64,000 nt of DNA from contig NZ_CANLYK010000001.1 of assembly GCF_947495325.1 (NCBI RefSeq), forward strand, positions 1,364,001 through 1,428,000. The letters run 5' to 3'. The notes beneath the pieces are model-generated. The model saw nothing but the letters and a program-made list of their open reading frames with translations. It ran no database searches and was not told where the DNA came from. Of this stretch, positions 26,665 through 36,390 are shown in pieces (the stretch's first letter is position 1; each line of letters begins with the position of its first letter). The position numbers were made by a program, and so were the translations under genes. This DNA is from an uncultured Allomuricauda sp. (GTDB lineage: Bacteria > Bacteroidota > Bacteroidia > Flavobacteriales > Flavobacteriaceae).

Positions 26665-27189
26665 ATGCGCGCAGCTTTCACCTATATAACTCAACTAAGC
26701 TTATTTCTTTTTCTTTTAATTGGATCTCAAACACAGGCCCAAAGCGTACAATGGCTAAGTTGGGATGAAGCAGTGCAGTTGTCCCAAAATGATTCACAGC
26801 CTAAGAAAATGTTCATAGATGTGTACACAGATTGGTGCGGTTGGTGCAAGAAAATGGATAAGGACACATTTCAAAACCCTGAAGTTGCAGCTTATATGCA
26901 GGATAATTTCTATATGGTAAAAATGGATGGAGAAAGCAAGGAGCCTATTGATTTTCAAGGTAAAACCTTCAAGTTTGTACCTTCAGGAAGAAGAGGTTAC
27001 CATGAGTTTGCCGCTGCCCTAATGCAGGGTAAAATGAGTTATCCTACGGTCATTTTTTTAGATGAAGACCTGAAGATGCTATCTCCTGTTCCCGGTTATC
27101 AAAAAGTGGAACCTTTCCTGCAAATTGCCCGTTATTTTGGTGATAATATTTACAAAGACCAAGATTGGCAAAGTTATGCTGGGATGTAA
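26665..27189 (+). CDS. Exported thioredoxin-fold protein (CGWC)
   Basis: Signal peptide (LSLFLFLLIGSQTQAQS) then a thioredoxin-7/DUF255-like domain: MFIDVYTDWCGWCKKMDKDTF gives the redox CGWC, and MSYPTVIFLDEDLKML gives the cis-Pro strand. A short insertion (FKFVPSGRRGYHEFAAALMQ) separates them. 174 residues. It should act in the periplasm as a disulfide reductase or in cytochrome/envelope redox maintenance; the specific partner is unknown. Confidence 0.87.
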   Translation: MRAAFTYITQLSLFLFLLIGSQTQAQSVQWLSWDEAVQLSQNDSQPKKMFIDVYTDWCGWCKKMDKDTFQNPEVAAYMQDNFYMVKMDGESKEPIDFQGKTFKFVPSGRRGYHEFAAALMQGKMSYPTVIFLDEDLKMLSPVPGYQKVEPFLQIARYFGDNIYKDQDWQSYAGM

Positions 27190-27236
27190 AGAAACTTAGT
27201 TTAAACTTCCCATTTTTTAATTCTTTTAGACTGTCT

Positions 27237-29174
27237 TCACTTTGCTTCCACACGTAGCACTCCCCTCATGATAGTATGATGTCCTGGAAAAGTGCATACA
27301 TATTGATAAATTCCCGGTTCACTTGGTGCAATAAAGTAAATCGTTTCCGCATCTGATGGAGCTACCATATTGGTGTGTGCTATAATCTCATCAGATTTAG
27401 GGATAAAACTCAGCTCTGCTCCATCCAATCCTAGTTTTAATGCCGCTTCTCCTACCTCATCTGCTTTTCCTGGATTGACGAAAAGAAAGTTATGGGGCAT
27501 ATCATCACTATTGTTGAAGGTTAGTTTCACCTTGCTTCCTGCCACAACTTTCAACTCCTTTTTATCAAATTGAAGCCCTGGTAGTGTCCCTAATTGAATT
27601 TCGGTATCAATCTGCCCACCCCAACTTCCTGGTAATTCCGTTATTCTACGGTTTGATGCAGTGACCCCTGCCTCATTGGAATTACTTGTTGAAACAATAT
27701 TCGTATCCCCTTCTGGTACTTCATTCAACGTATAATATCCATAGTCATTCAATAAAGGTTTTCCCTTAACATTTCTAACCCCTGTAGCTTTGATCTCATA
27801 AATAAACCCTTTTCGGAACTTATCCAGTTTAAGTGTCGCGCTCAATCCATCCTCAGATACTTCTATAGCTTTTATAGTTCTATTTTCTTTTTGTACCACA
27901 GGGCTACCATAGCGATGATGGTACCGATACGTAAAATCCGTAATTTGATAGGATGTTATAGCTTGGGCCGAAGATTTATTTATTGGTTGCGTAAATTCCA
28001 ATCGAAACCCATCAGGCTCAACTAATATTTTTTTGATTTCAAATGGCATTTTTCCAGACCACGAAAATCGTTCCAATGCAAAAGGTTCTTTTCCTGTTGA
28101 CCTCCATCCTCTATTGGTCTGCCCTACATAGACAGCATCGTTTTCTGGGGCATATTGCATACGTAGAACACCTGAGGAAAATCCATCAATAAACGGGAAA
28201 CATACTCCTTGGTACACACCATTGACTTTCTCTTGAAAAACCCGCATGATTTTACTATGTCCTTGGTCACCAACCATCAATTGACCACTGAATGGTCCCA
28301 TTTTGTCACTGAACACTGCTATATCCGAAGTAGAAATTCCCATCAATGTATGTGGAAACCAAACTGAAGGTGGTTTTACCGCTTCTATCTCTTCCTTATA
28401 CTCATACAATGTAAGTTCTTTGGTATCGTCAATGTCTTCAAACTTGACATTAATCGGTGAGTCCTCTTCTTGCGACCATCTTAAACCTTCTGGACTACCT
28501 GCAAAATCACCCAATTCCAAATGGGTCATTCGTCCAGAACCTACCCAATCACCTTGATTTTCCGTGTAAAAAATATCACCTTCTTTATTGAGTCCAAATC
28601 CTGCAGGAGATCTAAGTCCAGTTGCATATGGTATTACTTCTCCATCCGGAGTGATCTTAAGCATCCATCCGCTCCATTTTGATTTACTGACTCCCTTTCC
28701 TTCCCAACCAAGATTGAGGGTTACAATCATGTCCCCATTATCCATTAATACCGGACCGTAGGAATACTCATGGTAATTGCCATACAGCTCCCAAACAACA
28801 ATGGTTTCATAAGAGTCTGCCTTGTCATCACCGTTCGTATCTGTTAATTTAGTGAGTTCGCCTCTTTGGTTACTATAAAAGGAACCATCCCTAAAAGCCA
28901 GACCTAAAGGTTCATGAAGCCCATGTGCAAAACGGATATATTCAGGCTTATCCTGAGTTGGGTCATCAATCAACCACAATTCTCCTCTACGGGTAATTAC
29001 CCCAAGCCTTCCCTTATCATCGAAAGCCATGCCCCCAATCTCCAAAGAAATTTCATCAGGAATATTTATTTTTTCGATGGGATAGTATTGGGAACTATTT
29101 TCTTGAGCAAATGTTCCTAAGCTGGTAAAGCTCAAAATAAGGACAAAAACCAAGCTAAGTTTTATGTTTTTCAT
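27237..29174 (-). CDS. Exported propeller-cupredoxin fusion protein
   Basis: Signal peptide (MKNIKLSLVFVLILSF...TFA) then an approximately 380-residue six-bladed propeller of the sugar-dehydrogenase/heme-associated type (GMAFDDKGRLGVITRRG, GLHEPLGLAFRDG, GLRSPAGFGLNKEGDIFYTE, LMVGDQGHSKIMRVFQE). A linker leads to a C-terminal cupredoxin domain with an intact type 1 copper set in azurin order: His in DMPHNFLF (about 561), then Cys-x4-His-x3-Met in CTFPGHHTIM (about 627, 632, 636). The frame extends 11 codons upstream into the preceding gene; ATG 29174 is chosen because the signal peptide begins there. Likely electron transfer linked to sugar oxidation. Confidence 0.85.
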   Translation of the reverse strand: MKNIKLSLVFVLILSFTSLGTFAQENSSQYYPIEKINIPDEISLEIGGMAFDDKGRLGVITRRGELWLIDDPTQDKPEYIRFAHGLHEPLGLAFRDGSFYSNQRGELTKLTDTNGDDKADSYETIVVWELYGNYHEYSYGPVLMDNGDMIVTLNLGWEGKGVSKSKWSGWMLKITPDGEVIPYATGLRSPAGFGLNKEGDIFYTENQGDWVGSGRMTHLELGDFAGSPEGLRWSQEEDSPINVKFEDIDDTKELTLYEYKEEIEAVKPPSVWFPHTLMGISTSDIAVFSDKMGPFSGQLMVGDQGHSKIMRVFQEKVNGVYQGVCFPFIDGFSSGVLRMQYAPENDAVYVGQTNRGWRSTGKEPFALERFSWSGKMPFEIKKILVEPDGFRLEFTQPINKSSAQAITSYQITDFTYRYHHRYGSPVVQKENRTIKAIEVSEDGLSATLKLDKFRKGFIYEIKATGVRNVKGKPLLNDYGYYTLNEVPEGDTNIVSTSNSNEAGVTASNRRITELPGSWGGQIDTEIQLGTLPGLQFDKKELKVVAGSKVKLTFNNSDDMPHNFLFVNPGKADEVGEAALKLGLDGAELSFIPKSDEIIAHTNMVAPSDAETIYFIAPSEPGIYQYVCTFPGHHTIMRGVLRVEAK

Positions 29175-29200
29175 TCTTCCTTGCTTATTAAGTTTTACTA

Positions 29201-31066
29201 TTACCATAGTATGGAATATTTAGTTTTCGTCCCTTCTTCCAATATATACATCAATTCTTGTCTTCCATCAATCTCTCTTATGAAGGGTTCGTTTGTTCCT
29301 TCATTTTTCAAGTAATAATACCCATCGATACTATAATAGTTTTTATTTACTTTTTGAATGTAGTTTCCAATACCAACACGACTGTAAAACGAATTCTTGC
29401 CCTGTACCTCCAAGGTTCTCAACAGATGAGCACCATCTGCAGATGGGGAATAGCAATCCAGAATCAAGGACTCGTCGTATTTGAATTTAAAAATTGGACA
29501 ATCTTCCTCACTTAAGTTATACCCTTTGGGTTTAAGTTTATTGTCGATTACAGTGGGATAGGGTTCTTTTTTTGTGGACAGTTCCGCAACAATCATATTT
29601 TCAGGCAGTATCATTGACATATTCTGTGGTTCAAGCACTTGTTCTATACCACGCCCCTCCCACATTTCGGTAACGTCGGCAAAACCACCTTTCCAAGCCT
29701 TTAGTAATGCTCCCGACTTTAGGTCATAGGAATAATGCACTCCTTTTGGGTTTCCGACAGAAATGGCGTGTGTACGTTTTTCTGTACCATAGTATATGAA
29801 GCTCCGAATCATTTCCGGAGATTCTTCAGCATTTACCAACAATGGCTCTTTCTTGTTATTTGTTGGGTATGGTGATTTACCTTGTAATGTCTGAAGTTCC
29901 TGTTCGGGGCCTTCATATTGCAATTGCATCCCTTTGCCCGAATTATTGTTGAAATAGTCAATTTGTAATTTATGGGCACCTTCAGATAAATTAACCAGTC
30001 CCCGTTTTGATTCAAAACGATGGCTTCCACCATTATCTACGATTAATTCTCCATCAATATAAAGCTTAGATCCATCATCAGAATACTGGTGGAAAAGATA
30101 ATCCCCAGCCTTGGGTACGTTCAAATCTGATATAAACTGGAAGGCCACGCCATTTCGCCGCTTGGATAGTTTATCTACATCCATTACATCTATATTTCCT
30201 GATTCGATTACTTGTATTGAATCAAAATTGGGCATTTGGTTAACGGGTGTCTCCACCTCATAATAGTTGTATTTGACATTTGAAGTGGTCAAGGTTTCTG
30301 AACCATACAGCTTGTATTTAATATTTCGGAAAGCCACGGGGCCATGATCACCCTGAATCATTAAAGGGGCCTTTTCTACCTCAGAATTATCCTCAGCTGC
30401 AGATGATCTGGTTGGTCCAGTGACTTCTACATTTTCATGGATTGTCACACCGTTGTGCACCACCTTTTCAAATCGGGCATTCTCAATTTTAGTTCCATTG
30501 ACATCAAAGCGTGGCGCCCTAAATTTTATAAAATAATGTTGCCATAAACCTGGTGCTTTGGTAACATTTTCTGAAGGGGGATGACCTTCATATCCTTTTT
30601 CACCTTCAGGTCGTGATTCATCCCATCGCTGATAGATACTTCCACAATCTTGAGAACTCAAATCTTTAACTTGCCAGCTATCCAATAACTGTATTTCATA
30701 GCGACTTTGAAAATAGATTCCGGAATTGGATCCCTTTGGTATCATAAACTCAATATCCAATTCCATATCTCCATGTTCAAAAACAGAAAACAAATTCAAG
30801 TTTTCTTCTTCATTGGTATTGACAAGCACTCCGGTTCCCTCTTCAACTTGTAAATCATGCTTCTTGGTAAAATCTGATAATGACTTTCCAACAATCTTCC
30901 AATTGGGACCATCAGTTCTAAAAGCATTTAAACTCTCTAAATCCAACTCCGAGTATGGAAGCGAGGTGATGACTTCTGTTTGTTCCTCGATAACTTCAGG
31001 TACAGTCTTTTTGCAGCTTATAATTATAAGGCCAAAAAAAACAATGCTGAAAATTATATTTTTCAT
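29201..31066 (-). CDS. Lipoprotein: 3-keto-disaccharide hydrolase-like (DUF1080) plus PA14
   Basis: Lipobox IISC at residues 15-18 after a short signal. Residues about 45-250 are a DUF1080/LamG-like domain (DMELDIEFMIPKGSNSGIYF, YEIQLLDSW, ENVTKAPGLWQHYFIKFRAP, GPVAFRNIKYK). Residues about 260-390 are a PA14 carbohydrate-binding domain (AGDYLFHQYSDDGSKLYIDG, SEGAHKLQIDYFNNNSGKG). The remaining 230 residues resemble the propeller-associated tail of the same lipoproteins. Its stop is 26 bases from the propeller-cupredoxin start, so they form an operon, probably acting on oxidised glycosides at the outer membrane. Confidence 0.85.
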   Translation of the reverse strand: MKNIIFSIVFFGLIIISCKKTVPEVIEEQTEVITSLPYSELDLESLNAFRTDGPNWKIVGKSLSDFTKKHDLQVEEGTGVLVNTNEEENLNLFSVFEHGDMELDIEFMIPKGSNSGIYFQSRYEIQLLDSWQVKDLSSQDCGSIYQRWDESRPEGEKGYEGHPPSENVTKAPGLWQHYFIKFRAPRFDVNGTKIENARFEKVVHNGVTIHENVEVTGPTRSSAAEDNSEVEKAPLMIQGDHGPVAFRNIKYKLYGSETLTTSNVKYNYYEVETPVNQMPNFDSIQVIESGNIDVMDVDKLSKRRNGVAFQFISDLNVPKAGDYLFHQYSDDGSKLYIDGELIVDNGGSHRFESKRGLVNLSEGAHKLQIDYFNNNSGKGMQLQYEGPEQELQTLQGKSPYPTNNKKEPLLVNAEESPEMIRSFIYYGTEKRTHAISVGNPKGVHYSYDLKSGALLKAWKGGFADVTEMWEGRGIEQVLEPQNMSMILPENMIVAELSTKKEPYPTVIDNKLKPKGYNLSEEDCPIFKFKYDESLILDCYSPSADGAHLLRTLEVQGKNSFYSRVGIGNYIQKVNKNYYSIDGYYYLKNEGTNEPFIREIDGRQELMYILEEGTKTKYSILW

Positions 31067-31356
31067 AATATCTTAAAACTTAAAATGTAATACTCTAAAT
31101 ATAGTGCCCCAAATTGATTTGACGCCTTATTCTGTTTTTGATGTAATTTACCATAAACCTGCCAAGTTGCTTCAAAGTACTCATAAACACGTATAAGCAT
31201 TTGATTATCAGGTTCTAATAAAAAAATATGTTTAAAAATATTTGAATTTAATAGCAAAGAAAACGTTTTCGTAATCTCTTTGCATTTCTTACCAAAATCC
31301 ATCAGTCTTATACCTTAAACCGACTTTAAGGTAAAATATAGAGATTGGTAACAAAC
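31067..31356. other. Gap between guaB and the DUF1080 lipoprotein
   Basis: 290 bases, AT-rich. An open frame of 79 codons on the reverse strand (31063-31302) has no recognisable family, no initiation context and overlaps the lipoprotein start; I do not call it. The region presumably carries the promoter of the lipoprotein operon. Confidence 0.5.
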
Positions 31357-32829
31357 TTATCTGCTATAATTAGGTGACTCTTTGGTAATGGTAACATCGT
31401 GCGGGTGACTTTCATTGATTCCACTGGCAGTAATTTTAACGAAACGACCGGTTTCCTTTAAAGTCTCAATATCCTTGGCGCCACAATAACCCATTCCAGC
31501 TCGCAATCCACCAATAAATTGGTGAACACTTTCAAACAAATCTCCCTTGTATGGTACACGTCCTACAATACCTTCCGGAACCAGTTTTTTAATATCGTCT
31601 TCCACATCCTGAAAATATCGGTCTTTGCTACCTTCTTTCATGGCTTCAACAGAACCCATTCCACGGTAGGATTTAAACTTTCGTCCTTCGTAAATAATGG
31701 TTTCTCCTGGAGATTCTTTGGTTCCTGCCAATAGTGAACCCAACATTACTGTGTCTGCCCCTGCCGCAATTGCTTTTGGGATATCACCTGTATACCGGAT
31801 TCCACCATCTGCAATTACAGGTACACCACTACCCTTTATGGCAGCTGCAACTTCCAAGACTGCTGAAAATTGAGGGAATCCTACACCTGCTACAACACGT
31901 GTAGTACAAATAGAACCGGGACCAATTCCTACCTTAACAGCATCCGCTCCGGCTTCCACTAGATATTTAGCAGCTTCACCAGTTGCTATATTCCCTACGA
32001 TTACCTCTAGTTGAGGAAAGGCCTTTTTTATCTTTTTTAGTACATCCACCACTCCTTTGGTATGACCATGCGCAGTATCAATAACTATAGCATCCACTCC
32101 AGCATTGACCAAGGCTTCTGCCCTATCTTCCGCATCTGGTGTAACTCCAATTGCAGCGGCAACCCGTAACCGACCATATTGATCTTTGTTTGCAATTGGT
32201 TTTTGCGTCAATTTGGTAATATCCCTAAATGTTATAAGTCCTACCAATACATTGTTGTCATTTACAACCGGTAGTTTCTCAATCTTATAGTTTTGTAAAA
32301 TTACCTCGGCTTCCTCCAACGAGGTACCTTCACCAACGGTCACCAAATTCTCTGATGTCATAACCTCTGCTATGGGCCGATCATCATTCTTTTCAAATCG
32401 TAAATCTCGATTGGTAACAATCCCAATAAGTTTTTTATTGTTATCAACAATAGGGATTCCACCTATGCTATGTTCTTTCATATTCGCCTTAGCATCGCGA
32501 ACAAAAGAATTTAACGGAAGAGTGACAGGGTCCATGATCATTCCACTTTCAGCCCGCTTCACCTTTCTGACCTTAATGGCCTGATGTTCTATGGTCATGT
32601 TTTTGTGCAAAACTCCTATACCTCCTTCTTGGGCCATTGCAATGGCCATCTGAGATTCGGTTACCGTGTCCATCGCCGCTGAAACAATGGGAACATTGAT
32701 AACAATGTTTCTAGTAAATTTTGCTTGAATGTTGACTTCTCGTGGTAGTACTTCTGAATATCCCGGCACAAGTAAAACGTCATCATACGTTAAACCTTCG
32801 CCGACAATTTTTTTTAGGTGGGCTTCCAT
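31357..32829 (-). CDS. guaB: IMP dehydrogenase
   Basis: Catalyses NAD-dependent oxidation of IMP to XMP, the committed step to [19 protein letters not shown] starts the barrel. Two CBS domains occupy about residues 95-205 ([20 protein letters not shown] and [20 protein letters not shown]). The catalytic Cys is in [13 protein letters not shown], and [10 protein letters not shown] plus [11 protein letters not shown] are the flap regions. 490 residues. A reverse-strand TATATTTG lies just upstream (32853-32860). Confidence 0.98.
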   Translation of the reverse strand: MEAHLKKIVGEGLTYDDVLLVPGYSEVLPREVNIQAKFTRNIVINVPIVSAAMDTVTESQMAIAMAQEGGIGVLHKNMTIEHQAIKVRKVKRAESGMIMDPVTLPLNSFVRDAKANMKEHSIGGIPIVDNNKKLIGIVTNRDLRFEKNDDRPIAEVMTSENLVTVGEGTSLEEAEVILQNYKIEKLPVVNDNNVLVGLITFRDITKLTQKPIANKDQYGRLRVAAAIGVTPDAEDRAEALVNAGVDAIVIDTAHGHTKGVVDVLKKIKKAFPQLEVIVGNIATGEAAKYLVEAGADAVKVGIGPGSICTTRVVAGVGFPQFSAVLEVAAAIKGSGVPVIADGGIRYTGDIPKAIAAGADTVMLGSLLAGTKESPGETIIYEGRKFKSYRGMGSVEAMKEGSKDRYFQDVEDDIKKLVPEGIVGRVPYKGDLFESVHQFIGGLRAGMGYCGAKDIETLKETGRFVKITASGINESHPHDVTITKESPNYSR

Positions 32830-32852
32830 TGCAATTACGGATTAATTGCGTG

Positions 32853-32860
32853 CAAATATA
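32853..32860 (-). promoter_or_regulatory. -7 box of guaB
   Basis: On the reverse strand TATATTTG matches TAnnTTTG, 24 bases upstream of the guaB ATG (32829). The -33 element is not clear. Confidence 0.45.
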
Positions 32861-32917
32861 CCATATTTTAATTCAAAATATATTTCTCTTCGGTTTGGGT
32901 TGAATTTAATATTATTT

Positions 32918-32940
32918 TTATTTAGACTTATTATAAATAA
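32918..32940. promoter_or_regulatory. Iron-box-like 23-bp palindrome before DUF6686-like gene
   Basis: Begins TTATTTAGA and ends TAAATAA, identical at 19 of 23 positions to the boxes flanking the DUF4856 promoter (40228-40250 and 40289-40311). It lies about 30 bases upstream of the ATG at 32969, immediately ahead of a -7-like TATCTTTA (32944-32951), so a repressor bound here would cover the -33 region. Confidence 0.5.
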
Positions 32941-32968
32941 ATATATCTTTACTATAAAATTGCATCTT

Positions 32969-33319
32969 ATGTGTCACTCCCTTGAAGTTTTGAACCAAAC
33001 CAAAAATGGCTTATTTACTTTTTGTAACCACAGTAAACTTTTTCAATTGGTTTTCAACAACCTATGTTTTGAATTTTATGAATGGGAATTGGAGAATTTT
33101 AAAAAATATCTTTCCACACTGGATGTAACGTATTGGGAGAAGAATATTTTACCTTCCATAAATCAACGTAAAATACCCATTTCTGTGGGGAACAAATATT
33201 TTGTCATCCTTGTAAACAAACACGAAATTGCTGAAATTAAAACGTTGTTAGCTACTGGCATACCTAAAGTTAGATTGTTAAAACACAAAGACATCAACTA
33301 TCAATTTATAGAAAACTAG
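32969..33319 (+). CDS. Small DUF6686-like protein
   Basis: MCHSLEVLNQTKNGLFTFCN opens a 116-residue cytoplasmic protein. NNLCFEFYEWELENFKKYLS, then LDVTYWEKN, is the conserved central part I associate with DUF6686. The open frame runs 41 codons further upstream, but that extension is hydrophobic and Lys/Ile-rich and overlaps the operator, so the ATG at 32969 is chosen. Cys2, His3, Cys19 and His21 could form a metal site. It is preceded by an iron-box-like palindrome, hinting at metal-dependent control. Function unknown. Confidence 0.6.
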   Translation: MCHSLEVLNQTKNGLFTFCNHSKLFQLVFNNLCFEFYEWELENFKKYLSTLDVTYWEKNILPSINQRKIPISVGNKYFVILVNKHEIAEIKTLLATGIPKVRLLKHKDINYQFIEN

Positions 33320-33380
33320 TTGCGCTATGTTTGTTGAAATGAAAGCATTTGAAAAACATGTCAATTCAACACTAGTTTTT

Positions 33381-33881
33381 TTAAGCTTGAACTTTTCTAG
33401 GATAAAGACACTGTTTAACCACTAACATCGCAGAAAATGTAAAGGTCAAAGTCATAAGAATACCCGAAAAGACAATTACATACTTAAACCATGTTATACC
33501 TTTCCACATTAAATAAATTCCACCAAAGGTCAGCAATGCTGAAATAAAAGGTTCAATGGTCAAGAAAAGTTTCCATTCTTTTGGAAACTGTGTTATCCAA
33601 ACTAGAATGCCTAAAAGGAAAAAGATCAATGACATGGAAAGGATGTGGGTATGCACTATTGTAAGCATTTCCCTATCTCCCTTTTTAAACTTCATTACAT
33701 CTGCATATTCATCTGCTTCATTGCCCAAATAGTTTTCTTCAACCCCATCAGGTGTAGTGGCCTCTGTTTGTCTTACAAACGACAATCCCGTAAAAAATCC
33801 TATTGAAAGAACAACTACGAATACTGCTATAAAGAATCTGATTTCCTTGGGAAATGTTTGCAAAATACCGTCGTAATCCAT
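33381..33881 (-). CDS. Four-helix membrane protein of the iron operon
   Basis: Helices at about 16-36, 78-95 (VHTHILSMSLIFFLLGILVW), 107-125 and 133-155. An exported loop of about 40 residues follows helix 1. The His-x-His at the start of helix 2 could bind metal or heme. It follows the TonB-receptor gene by 37 bases on the same strand, so it is the last gene of the DUF4856-imelysin-HTTM-receptor transcript. I do not recognise a named family; a role in iron or heme handling is inferred from context. Confidence 0.7.
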   Translation of the reverse strand: MDYDGILQTFPKEIRFFIAVFVVVLSIGFFTGLSFVRQTEATTPDGVEENYLGNEADEYADVMKFKKGDREMLTIVHTHILSMSLIFFLLGILVWITQFPKEWKLFLTIEPFISALLTFGGIYLMWKGITWFKYVIVFSGILMTLTFTFSAMLVVKQCLYPRKVQA

Positions 33882-33918
33882 AGTTGTCTATATTAATTGG
33901 AAGAAGTGCACTTCCTAG

Positions 33919-36390
33919 TCAAATTTTGATTTGTAGTGTAGTGTAAAAAGTTCTTGGTTCTGCTGGTATAATTCCTGGTCCTGGATAACCAGTTGCCCTT
34001 CTTGTGAAATAGGTATTGTCCAATAAATTATTGATTCCGGCTTCCAGTTTTAGTTTCTTGAAGGTATAAGAAAGTGAAAGATCCATAATGTCATAGGCTG
34101 GAATGCTGCCCTCAATTCCCCTTTGGTTATCGGTAACATCTTGTGGAGCATTGGTAGCGTCTGTAAATTGCTCAGACAAATAGGTATATTGTAGACTACC
34201 CAAAAAATTACCATACCCAAAACTAAGTCCAGTCTTAAGATTGACCTTTGGAATAAATTCAACCTTGTTTCCCTCTACATTGTTCTCATCAGAAGACAAA
34301 TATTCGGAATTGGTCAATGCCAGATTGACAAAATAATTTAGTCTTAACTTGTCCTTCCCAGCAAAAAACAATTCTTTTAAACTAATATCGGCAAAGCTTT
34401 CAAGACCATACATGAAGGCTGTTCCAATATTCCCTCTAAAGCGAACTATTCTTCCAGTTTCCACTAAATCCCCAGAAGCGTTCACACGCGTTTCATTGCG
34501 CAGTACTTCCCCTAACCGATTATCATAATACAATCCAAAAGCACTAACATCATAATTTAATACTTCCCCCGACCTACCACGAATACCTATATCAGTCGTA
34601 AAACCGTCTTCGTCGGAAATGTTTTCATCCACTTGGAAAGATGGATTGACAACACGAATGTCATTGAAGGTTACAGAGCGGTAGTTTTGCGAAAAATTGG
34701 CATATATTTCCATACTTGAAGACAATTTGTAGGAAGCCCCTAGCCCAAAAAGGAAAAAGTTTCGTTCAAAGGTCCTATTATCCGGAATCTCTTCATTTAG
34801 CAATGGATTTCCAGCTAAATCCAGCACAATATTCCTAAAGGTGCCCTCACTCTGGGTTTTAATATATTCAAATCGAAAACCAGGGGTCAGAGAAAACTTG
34901 TTTGACAGATTAAAGATATTTTCACCAAATAAGGCCACATTCAAATTGGGAAAAACAAATTGGGATTGTCGTTCATAATTTGGAAATTCATCCGTTGCAA
35001 ACTCAAAATTTGGAGTATCCGTTATATTACCAGGGCCTTGTCTTTGGTCATTTTCTGATTGATAATATTTTGTGCCCAACAATAGCACTGCATCTTCCTC
35101 ATTGATTTGATATCGCGTTAACAATCTTCCTTCAGCACCCCAATTCTGAAAATTATCTTGAAGTAGCTCCCGAGGTTCGTTAGGATCGTCCGATTGGGAA
35201 ACGCGATTTGTTCTAAATCCCAGGGCATTTCTTGTAGCATCAAGGGTAAATAGATTCAGGCTAAAATCGGTCTTAGCAGAAAATTGATGCTCCAGGCGCA
35301 AGGAAAACAATTTCCAGTCCACATTGAACCAGTTTCGATCTCGATTACTAAAGGTGGGGTCCTCCAAAAACTGGGCATCCGTTAAACCACCAGGTTGTTT
35401 TGTTAGATAATTGAACAAGGTGACCTCAAAGGTCAATTTGGTCTTCTCGGATATTTGATACCCAAAATTTCCGAAAAAATTTCTACTGGTGAAGTTGGTA
35501 TTGGGTCTAAAACCATTGCCCTGTTTATAATTGAAATAAGTGTAGTAGCTAAAGTCCCCAAGGGTACCGCTCAGGCTATTAAAACTGGTAAGGAGATCAT
35601 ACGACCCTACCGTTTGTCTTGACACCAGTTCTACTTTCTTGGATGGCGTTGGTTTTTTGAGTTTAAAATTAACCAGACCTCCAAACTGTGGGCCATATTG
35701 TAGGGAAGCCGCACCCCTCACTACTTGGATTTCGCTGAGCGCCTCCGCTGGTGGAGTATAGTAACTTTCTGGATATCCCAAAGCATCCGCACTAATATCA
35801 TATCCGTTTTGCCTAACATTAAAGTTTGCGGTCCTATTTGGGTCTAATCCCCTTCCCCCTATATTCAACTGCAGACCGGCATCCCCATTTTCGTATATAT
35901 TCAGACCTACCACCTGACCATAGATCTGCCTTGCATTGTTGGCAGCCAGATTGCCGGTCAAATTCTCAACCAACACCACTTCGTTCTTTTTTCCGGCATA
36001 GATTGCCGTACCTTCCACTTTTTTTAATTTCTGAAGCGCAAATACTTTTTCACGTTCCTTGGTTAATACCACTTCAGAAAGTTGCTCCCCAAGTGGTAAG
36101 AGCTGAACGTCCATATTTGTACTTCCGTTGATTTCAATTTTTTGCTCATTTACCTGATAGCCGAAAGCAAAGACTACTACTGAGTAATTTCCCGTAGGGA
36201 TGTTGGAAAAATAAAAATTGCCGCTTTCCGAAGTGGTTCCCAACAAAAGAAGCTCATTGATATATACTTCAGCCTGGGCAATACCTATGCCTTCACTATC
36301 CGTGACCGTTCCGGTAAAATTATGTTGCCCAAACACCGGAGCGCATAGTAGCAACAAAAAAATGAGGTTTTTATATTCCCTTGATTTCAT
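33919..36390 (-). CDS. TonB-dependent outer-membrane receptor, FecA-like
   Basis: Signal peptide (NLIFLLLLCAPVFGQ), then a carboxypeptidase-regulatory-like domain (about 22-105: FTGTVTDSEGIGIAQAEVYI, NFYFSNIPTGNYSVVV). The plug domain (about 125-240) includes GLQLNIGGRGLDPNR and AEALSEIQVVRGAASLQYGP, followed by a 22-strand-type barrel and a terminal RTFYTTLQIKI. GGLTDAQFLEDP and NRDRNWFNVDW are typical of receptors labelled Fe(III)-dicitrate transporters. 823 residues. Overlaps the HTTM gene by 20 bp. It imports an iron chelate, exact ligand unknown. Confidence 0.92.
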   Translation of the reverse strand: MKSREYKNLIFLLLLCAPVFGQHNFTGTVTDSEGIGIAQAEVYINELLLLGTTSESGNFYFSNIPTGNYSVVVFAFGYQVNEQKIEINGSTNMDVQLLPLGEQLSEVVLTKEREKVFALQKLKKVEGTAIYAGKKNEVVLVENLTGNLAANNARQIYGQVVGLNIYENGDAGLQLNIGGRGLDPNRTANFNVRQNGYDISADALGYPESYYTPPAEALSEIQVVRGAASLQYGPQFGGLVNFKLKKPTPSKKVELVSRQTVGSYDLLTSFNSLSGTLGDFSYYTYFNYKQGNGFRPNTNFTSRNFFGNFGYQISEKTKLTFEVTLFNYLTKQPGGLTDAQFLEDPTFSNRDRNWFNVDWKLFSLRLEHQFSAKTDFSLNLFTLDATRNALGFRTNRVSQSDDPNEPRELLQDNFQNWGAEGRLLTRYQINEEDAVLLLGTKYYQSENDQRQGPGNITDTPNFEFATDEFPNYERQSQFVFPNLNVALFGENIFNLSNKFSLTPGFRFEYIKTQSEGTFRNIVLDLAGNPLLNEEIPDNRTFERNFFLFGLGASYKLSSSMEIYANFSQNYRSVTFNDIRVVNPSFQVDENISDEDGFTTDIGIRGRSGEVLNYDVSAFGLYYDNRLGEVLRNETRVNASGDLVETGRIVRFRGNIGTAFMYGLESFADISLKELFFAGKDKLRLNYFVNLALTNSEYLSSDENNVEGNKVEFIPKVNLKTGLSFGYGNFLGSLQYTYLSEQFTDATNAPQDVTDNQRGIEGSIPAYDIMDLSLSYTFKKLKLEAGINNLLDNTYFTRRATGYPGPGIIPAEPRTFYTTLQIKI

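Noticed and set aside
31063..31302. 79-codon reverse frame between guaB and the lipoprotein
   Set aside because: No family, composition of random AT-rich DNA, and it overlaps the lipoprotein start.
32846..32968. 41-codon upstream extension of the DUF6686-like gene
   Set aside because: Low-complexity, hydrophobic and covers the operator and -7 box; the family start fits ATG 32969.
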